Below are positions 63,324 to 64,000 of a stretch of DNA of 64,000 nucleotides, piece after piece. Made by a program: the position numbers and the translations under genes. Under the pieces are notes generated by a model. It searched no databases and was not told the origin of the DNA. It saw only the letters and a list, made by a program, of their open reading frames with translations. Source of the stretch: Tenacibaculum aquimarinum (GTDB taxonomy: Bacteria; Bacteroidota; Bacteroidia; Flavobacteriales; Flavobacteriaceae). Location of the stretch: contig NZ_JAKGSC010000002.1 in assembly GCF_022478115.1 (NCBI RefSeq), positions 310,001 to 374,000 on the forward strand, read 5' to 3'. Position 1 is the stretch's first letter. Each line of letters starts with the position of its first letter.

Positions 63324-63890
63324 TTACTCTTTAATACGTTCTTGGTAAGTTCCTTTAGTAGTTTCTACTTTAATTTTATCTCCTTCGTTGATAAATAAAG
63401 GTACGTTTACAGACGCTCCTGTTTCTACAGTTGCAGGTTTTGTTGCATTAGTAGCAGTATTTCCTTTAACTCCTGGTTCTGTACTAGTTACTTCTAAAAT
63501 TACACTTGCTGGCATTTCAACAGATAAAGGCATCTCATCCTCAGCATTGATAATAATAGTTACAATTTCTCCTTCTTTCATTAATTCTGGCGCATCTAAA
63601 GCAGCCTTTTCTAATGTAATTTGAGAATAATCTTGTTGATTCATAAAGTGGAAAGTTTCCCCTTCATTATATAAATACTGAAATTTATGTGTTTCAACAC
63701 GAACATCATCAATTTTTCTTCCTGAAGGAAATGTATTATCAATTACTTTACCATTTGTAACACTCTTTAATTTTGTTCTTACAAATGCTGGTCCTTTTCC
63801 TGGTTTTACGTGTAAAAACTCAACAACTTTATAAATATCGTTGTTATATCTCATACATAATCCGTTCTTAATATCTGATGTTGTAGCCAT
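63324..63890 (-). CDS. efp: Translation elongation factor P
   Basis: The 188-residue protein has the three beta domains of EF-P. The loop KPGKGPAFVRTKL near residue 30 carries the Lys that is the usual site of modification or contact with the peptidyl centre. VEMPASVILEVTSTEPG marks the third domain. It relieves ribosome stalling at polyproline. It is between lpxA and the lpxD-like gene, as in related genomes. Confidence 0.97.
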   Translation of the reverse strand: MATTSDIKNGLCMRYNNDIYKVVEFLHVKPGKGPAFVRTKLKSVTNGKVIDNTFPSGRKIDDVRVETHKFQYLYNEGETFHFMNQQDYSQITLEKAALDAPELMKEGEIVTIIINAEDEMPLSVEMPASVILEVTSTEPGVKGNTATNATKPATVETGASVNVPLFINEGDKIKVETTKGTYQERIKE

Positions 63891-63935
63891 ATTTTGGTGC
63901 TTTTTGCTTAATGCAATTATTTATTATTCTATTTT

Positions 63936-64000
63936 TTAATTTGCTTTAAAGTATCCTTTCATAATTCCTCTGTGTGAGTTTTTTATAAAATGAATAATCT
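63936..64000 (-). CDS. lpxA: UDP-N-acetylglucosamine acyltransferase, C-terminal end only
   Basis: The minus-strand frame that ends with TAA at 63936-63938 reads IIHFIKNSHRGIMKGYFKAN. The last residues (SHRGI-KGY) match the end of LpxA from Flavobacteriaceae, and gene order lpxA - efp - lpxD-like - sucD fits. The main part lies beyond the window. LpxA starts lipid A synthesis. Confidence 0.7.
   Translation of the reverse strand, partial: IIHFIKNSHRGIMKGYFKAN

Overview
The window looks like a chromosomal segment of a marine-type member of the Flavobacteriaceae (Bacteroidota), close in character to Polaribacter or Tenacibaculum. Signs are the strongly AT-rich sequence, lipoprotein signals ending in SC or AC, a type IX secretion C-terminal sorting domain, flavobacterial -7 boxes of the TAnnTTTG type, DUF4252 lipoproteins behind an ECF sigma factor, and family-specific small proteins (Lacal_2735 type, CPXCG type). 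No rRNA, tRNA, CRISPR array, transposase or prophage gene was seen.

Region 1 (1-1150): the 3' end of a GNAT acetyltransferase gene, then a MORN-repeat secreted protein whose frame breaks at a run of seven A and continues in another frame as an NTF2/lumazine-binding-like domain.

Region 2 (1496-25151), the most interesting part: an apparent exopolysaccharide locus with its own sensory and phosphorelay operon. Structural genes are manA, a degenerate GT2-like protein, a response-regulator/GT2 fusion, a CAP-domain lipoprotein, a large GT-C-like membrane protein, a secreted Ig-like protein, a membrane-anchored GH5-like glycosidase, a GT4 glycosyltransferase, a Wzx/MATE-type flippase, a STAS protein, a TPR plus beta-barrel outer-membrane protein and an 863-residue type IX-secreted protein. 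The control operon (25029 down to 19632) encodes a stand-alone receiver, an H-NOX nitric oxide sensor, a PAS histidine kinase, a FIST/NosP-like sensor, a second soluble histidine kinase, an HPt protein and a LytTR response regulator. Six promoter regions of the locus share a TAGAyGAA-type motif, partly as direct repeats 21-22 bp apart, at nearly constant distance from a candidate -7 box. I infer a two-input, NO-responsive, four-step phosphorelay with a transcriptional output (LytTR) and possibly a direct enzymatic output (REC-GT2). The divergent promoter between the REC-GT2 and GT-C genes has been duplicated, and one copy of the receiver start is now joined to the CAP lipoprotein gene.

Region 3 (25260-38375): housekeeping and accessory genes: a Lacal_2735-type small protein, a tRNA-dihydrouridine synthase, a Bcr/CflA-type MFS exporter, a TlpA-like thioredoxin lipoprotein, an RNA pseudouridine synthase, an MsbA-like ABC exporter, a CPXCG zinc-ribbon-like small protein coupled to an NADP-dependent oxidoreductase, a fused E1 alpha/beta 2-oxoacid dehydrogenase, an Lrp/AsnC regulator, an M14 carboxypeptidase divergent from an XRE regulator with several TTAC-N4-GTAA operators, and a HipA-like kinase with its DUF3037 partner.

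Region 4 (38381-53275): an M1 aminopeptidase, an ECF sigma/anti-sigma/DUF4252/DUF4252 operon, an S41 protease, a patatin phospholipase, a BNR-repeat lipoprotein, two amidohydrolase-like secreted proteins, an RNA methyltransferase and a lipoprotein.

Region 5 (53338-64000, all minus strand): a prohibitin-like protein, an acyl-CoA thioesterase, a VWA/BatA-like membrane protein, a small secreted protein, fabG, a two-domain M16 peptidase, and the end of an lpxA - efp - lpxD-like - sucD run.
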